A stretch of DNA of 10,133 nt from the NCBI GenBank assembly GCA_903928365.1, contig CAIYQV010000009.1, positions 1 through 10,133 on the forward strand, given 5' to 3'. A model generated the notes under the pieces. That model was given only the letters and a program-made list of their open reading frames with translations, had not been told where the DNA came from and did no database searches. This document shows positions 5,923 through 10,133 of the stretch, in pieces; positions within the stretch are counted from its first letter, which is position 1, and each line of letters starts with the position of its first letter. Both the position numbers and the translations under genes were made by a program. This DNA comes from an uncultured Flavobacteriia bacterium. Its GTDB lineage: Bacteria; Bacteroidota; Bacteroidia; Flavobacteriales_D; Crocinitomicaceae.

Positions 5923-7758
5923 TCAGAATTTTGAAGCTATTTCTTCAAGAGTTAAGGTGTTTAAAATTCGTTTTCCTGATGGTGAGTATACGTGTTCCGT
6001 TGAACTAAACAGTTGATCTATCAGTCCCTGCAATGCTTCATCTTGATCAATGAAAGTACGATTTTTAGAGGAGCTCACAGCTATGGAACGAATGAGTTCG
6101 TGCGCGATCTCTCCTTTGTCGATCTCTTTAAAAGAAATATTTGCTAACAGCATGTTCAGGCATTCATGCAACTGTTCCTCGTTTAAAATAGCTGGAACGG
6201 CATGAATATGAACTTCATTTCCTTGTACAATACTCTCAAATCCCAGTCTATTGATAAGTTGCGCATGATTGGTCCATTCGCGTAATTCAGCATTTGTGCA
6301 ATCACGAGTGAATGGGAAAAGCAATTTTTGCGAGGCAATAGGCCTCGAAATAAAATCACTCATCAGCTCATCATAAATAATACGCTCAACGGCTCGCTCC
6401 AGATGGATCATCATGATTCCCGATTTACAGGGAGTGAACATGAACTTTCCTTTAAGTATCTTGGATCCTTTGATTCGTTCTTCCTCCTCTTCAAATTCCA
6501 GCTGAACTGGTTCAGCCTGTTCTTCTTCCTCGATCTTGTAAAACTGTTGCCAGTCTTCAGGAGTAGGCTGCGAATTCCCAAATCCTTCTGCTCTCAAAGC
6601 GCTGGAGTTGTCCGATCGTACGGCTGATGAACTTTGTCTGTTGACAGTCGATTGAAAGGGATTGTATTCCGGGTCATAGGATATGACAGGTTCAACGGCA
6701 GGCTGATTTTTCATGGACAACGGAAGATCAAAGCTGGTTTCTCTGTCGAAGTCAAGGGTAGGAGCAATATTGAATTTTCCAAGTGCCTGACGGATACTAC
6801 TCAATAAAATTGAATAGATTGATCGGTCCTCTTCAAACTTAATTTCAGTTTTAGTGGGATGGACATTCACATCGATCTTATTCGGGTCAATTTCCAGGTA
6901 CAAGAAGTAGGAAGGAAACATTTTTTGCTGAATCATCCCATCAAAAGCCTTGTTGACCGCACTGTTGAAATAGATATCCTTGAAAAAACGATCGTTTACA
7001 AAGAAGAATTGCTCTCCTCTGGATCTTTTGGCGAATTCAGGTTTTCCTACATATCCCGTAATTCTCACGATATCAGTTGTCTCATCAACAGGTACAAGTT
7101 TGTCATTCGCACTTTTTCCAAGTACATCCACGATTCGTTTACGTAAGACTCCTGTATGAAGCTGATAGAGCTCCTGGTCATTGTGTTTGAGAGAGAAATG
7201 AAGTTCAGGATGAGCTAAAACAATGCGTTCGAACTCATCCACAATATGGTTGAATTCAACGTTGTCAGATTTGAGGAAATTCCTTCTGGCAGGTACATTA
7301 AAAAAAAGATTTTTGATCTCAAATGAAGTTCCCACCGGTACAACACATTCTTCTTTTAAAATCAACTTACTCCCTTCGATGGTCACATGCGTTCCAGTTT
7401 CACTTTCAGACGTTCGGGTTCGAAGTGTTACATGCGCAATTGCTGCTATAGATGCCAGTGCTTCACCACGAAAACCTTTTGTACGAAGGGCGAACAGATC
7501 ATCGGCTGTCTGAACTTTGCTTGTGGCGTGGCGCTCAAAACAGAGGAGTGCGTCCTGTTCGGACATTCCTTTTCCGTTGTCTATCAATTGGATCAACGTT
7601 CTGCCAGCATCTTTCACGACCACCTGGATCTTTTCTGCGCCGGCATCAATGGCATTTTCCATCAACTCCTTCACTACTGATGCAGGTCGCTGGATGACTT
7701 CTCCCGCAGCGATCTGATTTGCAATGTGTTCAGGAAGTAATTTTATGATGTTGCTCAT
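5923..7758 (-). CDS. mutL: DNA mismatch repair protein MutL
   Basis: With the start at 7758 the protein has 611 residues. The N-terminal GHKL ATPase is intact: IANQIAAGEV (12-21), KELMENAIDAGA (30-41, Glu34 and Asn35), IDNGKGM (59-65) and TKGFRGEALASI (93-104), followed by the transducer domain ending at VNVHPTKTEIKF (297-308). An acidic, Ser/Gln-rich linker (about 335-430) leads to the C-terminal dimerisation domain (about 433-611). That domain keeps a clamp-binding QKLLFP (477-482, QxLLxP type). The DQHA(x)2E(x)4E endonuclease motif is degraded: the site reads HLERAVERI at 452-460. The C-terminal CPHGRP motif is replaced by SPSGKR. MutL couples mismatch recognition by MutS to strand incision. 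An ATG at 7776 would add six residues (MRSPEG), but it lies at or next to the predicted transcription start; the MSNIIKLLPEHIANQIAAGE start matches the family. Confidence 0.97.
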   Translation of the reverse strand: MSNIIKLLPEHIANQIAAGEVIQRPASVVKELMENAIDAGAEKIQVVVKDAGRTLIQLIDNGKGMSEQDALLCFERHATSKVQTADDLFALRTKGFRGEALASIAAIAHVTLRTRTSESETGTHVTIEGSKLILKEECVVPVGTSFEIKNLFFNVPARRNFLKSDNVEFNHIVDEFERIVLAHPELHFSLKHNDQELYQLHTGVLRKRIVDVLGKSANDKLVPVDETTDIVRITGYVGKPEFAKRSRGEQFFFVNDRFFKDIYFNSAVNKAFDGMIQQKMFPSYFLYLEIDPNKIDVNVHPTKTEIKFEEDRSIYSILLSSIRQALGKFNIAPTLDFDRETSFDLPLSMKNQPAVEPVISYDPEYNPFQSTVNRQSSSAVRSDNSSALRAEGFGNSQPTPEDWQQFYKIEEEEQAEPVQLEFEEEEERIKGSKILKGKFMFTPCKSGIMMIHLERAVERIIYDELMSDFISRPIASQKLLFPFTRDCTNAELREWTNHAQLINRLGFESIVQGNEVHIHAVPAILNEEQLHECLNMLLANISFKEIDKGEIAHELIRSIAVSSSKNRTFIDQDEALQGLIDQLFSSTEHVYSPSGKRILNTLTLEEIASKF

Positions 7759-7783
7759 TCCTTCTGGTGATCTCAAATATCAG

Positions 7784-7791
7784 CAAAATTA
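7784..7791 (-). promoter_or_regulatory. -7 element (TAATTTTG) of the probable mutL operon promoter
   Basis: The minus strand reads TAATTTTG, a perfect TAnnTTTG match to the Bacteroidota vegetative -7 consensus. Initiation would fall near 7777, leaving about 20 bases of leader before the ATG at 7758, which also favours that start over 7776. No TTG sits at the expected -33 position, so the assignment rests on the -7 element and its location. Confidence 0.5.
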
Positions 7792-7848
7792 AGACATTTA
7801 ACCTGCCTTTTGGCCCTTGTTTTCAACAATTATTCCACATTCTAAAAC

Positions 7849-7875
7849 ATGACAAAAGGTCATTTTCACAAGTGA
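7849..7875. promoter_or_regulatory. Pair of adjacent inverted repeats in the divergent promoter region
   Basis: ATGAC-AAAAG-GTCAT (7849-7863) is a perfect 5-base-arm inverted repeat. It is followed at once by TCAC-AA-GTGA (7866-7875), a second perfect one. GTGACATTT also partly echoes GGTCATTT. The region lies between mutL and the GH3 gene, so these could be operator half-sites for a regulator of either. Such short repeats also occur by chance. Confidence 0.25.
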
Positions 7876-7937
7876 CATTTAAAAACTATTAACAGTGCAT
7901 GAGTCAGGCTTGCATAGATGCTTAGTAACTTAGTAGT

Positions 7938-10133
7938 ATGAGTTTTTATCGTAAACGAAGTTTTGTTCTACTGCCATTGATAGCATTATGTACGCTTGCC
8001 ATGGTGAAGAAGAGTAATCCAATAGCTTCCAAAAAGAGATTTGCAAATAGTTCTGCTTCAGAGGATTGGTGTACTGCTCAGCTCAAAAGCATGACCCTTG
8101 AAGAAAAGATCGGTCAGTTTTTTATGATCTCTGCACATCCCGACCTCGGAGAAAAAGAAATGAATAAATGCATTGAACTTGTCAGAAACCAGAAGGTGGG
8201 TGGAGTGATCTTTTTTCAAGGAGAGAGGGCTAGTTTTGGTCGTGCAGTTAAACAGGTTCAAGAGGCCTCGAAGCTGCCATTGTTTGTGGGGATGGATGCG
8301 GAATGGGGAACGAACATGCGCCTTTTTGATGGGGAACGATTTCCATACGCGTATACTTTAGGTGCATCAAATGACACTTCCTGCACGAGTCAAATAGCCT
8401 CACTGATGGCTCAAGAGTGTCGTGAAATGGGGATTCACATGAATTTTGCACCGGTGGCAGATGTGAACAGCGACCCAGATAATCCTGTTATCGGTTTTAG
8501 GTCTTTTGGTCAGGATCCGGTGAAAGTTTCAGCACATGTTGCTGCGTTTGTAAAAGCAACTGAAGCTGGCGGAATCATGTCTTGCCTCAAGCATTTTCCG
8601 GGTCATGGAGATACAGACAAAGACTCACATTTAGAATTGCCAACTGTGAGTAGATCGCGTGCTGAGCTTGATAAAGTGGATCTTTTGCCTTTCGGAAAAG
8701 GGATTACTTCAGGTGCGGGTAGTGTGATGATCGCGCATTTAAATGTCCCTTCTTTAGATAAAAGTGGTACGCCTAGCAGCTTGTCATCCAAGATCATCAA
8801 AGAAGAGTTAATACAGAATATGAAGTTCAACGGATTAGTCTTTTCCGATGCACTCAATATGAAGGCTGTTTCAGAAGCTTATGGTAAAGACGAAGTTGCA
8901 GTGAAAGCATTTGAAGCGGGATGTGATATTTTATTATGTCCGGAAAATGTAGCAAGTGCGATTCAAAAAATTGCCGAAAAAGTGAAAGAGGGCAAGATCT
9001 CAAAGACAGAGATCGATGAACGCTGTTTGAAAGTATTAAGAAGTAAATACCATTATGTGGTATCTCCATTAGCGGGTAAAAATGTTTCTGAATCTGAACG
9101 GACATGGCGCAAGCAGGAAGTCTTTGAAAAGGCTTTGACCGTATTAAAGAATGAGCATGACGTTTTGCCCTTTAAGAAATTAGATCAGAAGATCTTGCGC
9201 ATCAGTATTGGAATGCACACCTCTTTTTTTCGAGATGGAATCGCTTTGTTTGATGATGTAGCATACCGACATTATTTTACGTTGAAAGAGGCAGTGGAAG
9301 AACTAAAGAACGAAAAGTTGAATGCAGATGTAATAGTCTATTCGCTACATCCGACGACTGTCAGACCGAAAAATTATTTTGGAATGGGGTTGGAAGCAGC
9401 TGAACTGAATCAGCTTCCGAAAGGGAAATCTACCATCCTGGTGTTCTTTGGGAATCCACTTTACTTTTCAAATCCTGCCACGCTGAATGGCTTTGATGCG
9501 GCAGTAATAGCCTACGAAAACAACCGCTATGCTCAAACCGCTGCTGCGCAATTTATCTATGGCGCTATTCCGTCGACAGGAAAGCTGCCAACTTCATTAA
9601 ATACTTCAATGCCATATGGATATGGTTTGCAAATCAATTCGACAGGTCGACTGAAGTTTTCTCAGCCGGAGGAATTAGGCGTTTCCTCCTTGAAATTGAA
9701 AGAGATCGACCGTATTGCTGAAAATGCGATTGAAAAAGGAGCATTTCCAGGCTGTCAGATCGTGGTAGCTCTGAAAGGAAAGATCATCTACCGTAAAAGT
9801 TTCGGAAAACCGACCTATGAAAGTAGCGATAGTGTGAGGAATTCGGATTTATATGATCTAGCTTCGGTTTCAAAAATTGCGGGGTCAACGACAGGTGTGA
9901 TGTATCTTCAATCCAATGGGAAGTTTAGTTTGGATAAAAAATTACAAGATTATCTTCCGGAATTAACTTCTGGTTCTGACTATGGAAAGATCATAATTCG
10001 TGAAATGATGGCACATCAGGCTGGATTAACTCCCTGGATTCCTTTTTACAAGCGAACGCTGAAAAATGGAATTCCAGATCCATCACTTTACTCAAAAGAA
10101 AAGAAGGAAGGATACACACAACAGGTAGCAAAG
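7938..10133 (+). CDS. Exported GH3 beta-N-acetylhexosaminidase-like enzyme fused to a serine-hydrolase (class C beta-lactamase-like) domain (3' end outside window)
   Basis: The frame is open from the ATG at 7938 to the right edge, giving 732 residues and no stop. A signal peptide is likely: basic SFYRKR, then a hydrophobic core at about 9-22. The GH3 N-terminal domain (about 44-370) is NagZ-like, with GMDAEWG (118-124), KHFPGHGDT (218-226), the general acid/base pair Asp229-x-His231 and the nucleophile Asp304 in FSDALNM. A GH3 C-terminal-like domain follows (about 390-560, starting ALTVLKNEHDVLPF). From about 585 a serine-hydrolase domain begins, with the SxxK motif as ASVSK (Ser643, Lys646) and MAHQAGL (691-697); its YxN and later motifs lie beyond the window. 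NagZ-like GH3 enzymes remove N-acetylglucosamine from muropeptides, so a periplasmic or surface cell-wall role is likely (inference). The partner domain could be a peptidase or esterase. Transcribed divergently from mutL. Confidence 0.93.
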   Translation, partial: MSFYRKRSFVLLPLIALCTLAMVKKSNPIASKKRFANSSASEDWCTAQLKSMTLEEKIGQFFMISAHPDLGEKEMNKCIELVRNQKVGGVIFFQGERASFGRAVKQVQEASKLPLFVGMDAEWGTNMRLFDGERFPYAYTLGASNDTSCTSQIASLMAQECREMGIHMNFAPVADVNSDPDNPVIGFRSFGQDPVKVSAHVAAFVKATEAGGIMSCLKHFPGHGDTDKDSHLELPTVSRSRAELDKVDLLPFGKGITSGAGSVMIAHLNVPSLDKSGTPSSLSSKIIKEELIQNMKFNGLVFSDALNMKAVSEAYGKDEVAVKAFEAGCDILLCPENVASAIQKIAEKVKEGKISKTEIDERCLKVLRSKYHYVVSPLAGKNVSESERTWRKQEVFEKALTVLKNEHDVLPFKKLDQKILRISIGMHTSFFRDGIALFDDVAYRHYFTLKEAVEELKNEKLNADVIVYSLHPTTVRPKNYFGMGLEAAELNQLPKGKSTILVFFGNPLYFSNPATLNGFDAAVIAYENNRYAQTAAAQFIYGAIPSTGKLPTSLNTSMPYGYGLQINSTGRLKFSQPEELGVSSLKLKEIDRIAENAIEKGAFPGCQIVVALKGKIIYRKSFGKPTYESSDSVRNSDLYDLASVSKIAGSTTGVMYLQSNGKFSLDKKLQDYLPELTSGSDYGKIIIREMMAHQAGLTPWIPFYKRTLKNGIPDPSLYSKEKKEGYTQQVAK

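Noticed and set aside
6500..6760. Low-complexity linker of MutL as a possible recombination or frameshift site
   Set aside because: The acidic and Ser/Gln-rich stretch is the usual variable linker between the ATPase and dimerisation domains, and the frame is continuous.
7759..7776. Longer MutL start (MRSPEG extension)
   Set aside because: The family begins with the MSNIIKLLP-type sequence, and the -7 element at 7784-7791 predicts initiation at about 7777, leaving no leader for this start.
8058..9105. Several minus-strand open frames of 67-84 codons opposite the GH3 gene
   Set aside because: They overlap each other or the clearly conserved GH3 domain and show no domain or start context of their own.
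1..10133. Defence system, mobile element, CRISPR array or biosynthetic cluster
   Set aside because: No transposase, integrase, nuclease-toxin pair, spaced direct repeats or pathway genes were seen. The gene content is housekeeping and envelope functions in conserved-looking order.

Overview
The window looks like a chromosomal housekeeping segment from a member of the Bacteroidota, probably Flavobacteriia or a close relative. The evidence is the gene set (MutL followed by two rhomboids and a membrane-anchored EEP-fold hydrolase, a fused SpmA/SpmB-like protein, and a GH3 enzyme fused to a serine-hydrolase domain), the lack of clear Shine-Dalgarno sequences, moderately AT-rich composition, and a TAnnTTTG-type -7 element ahead of mutL. 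The assignment is inferred from protein features; no marker RNA gene is present.

Layout: eight genes lie on the minus strand and one on the plus strand. Reading the minus strand in its own direction from about 7758 down to 1: mutL, rhomboid protease 1, rhomboid protease 2, membrane-anchored endonuclease/exonuclease/phosphatase (EEP) protein, small lipoprotein, and YciO-type YrdC-fold protein. These six are tightly packed, with overlaps or gaps of up to about 35 bases, and look like one operon. After a 98-base gap come the fused SpmA/SpmB-like membrane protein and, 5 bases further on, a small protein built of 25-residue repeats that runs off the left edge. A 179-base divergent intergenic region (7759-7937) separates mutL from the plus-strand GH3/serine-hydrolase fusion, which runs off the right edge.

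Functionally the window mixes DNA mismatch repair (mutL), intramembrane proteolysis (two rhomboids), a YrdC-fold nucleotide/RNA-binding protein, envelope proteins of unknown role, and a probably exported cell-wall glycosidase. There is no mobile element, CRISPR array, defence cluster or RNA gene, and I found no clear new multi-gene system. The points most worth a second look are the 25-residue repeat protein at the left edge, the loss of endonuclease-motif residues in MutL while its clamp-binding motif is kept, the translationally coupled rhomboid pair, and the inverted repeats in the divergent promoter region.
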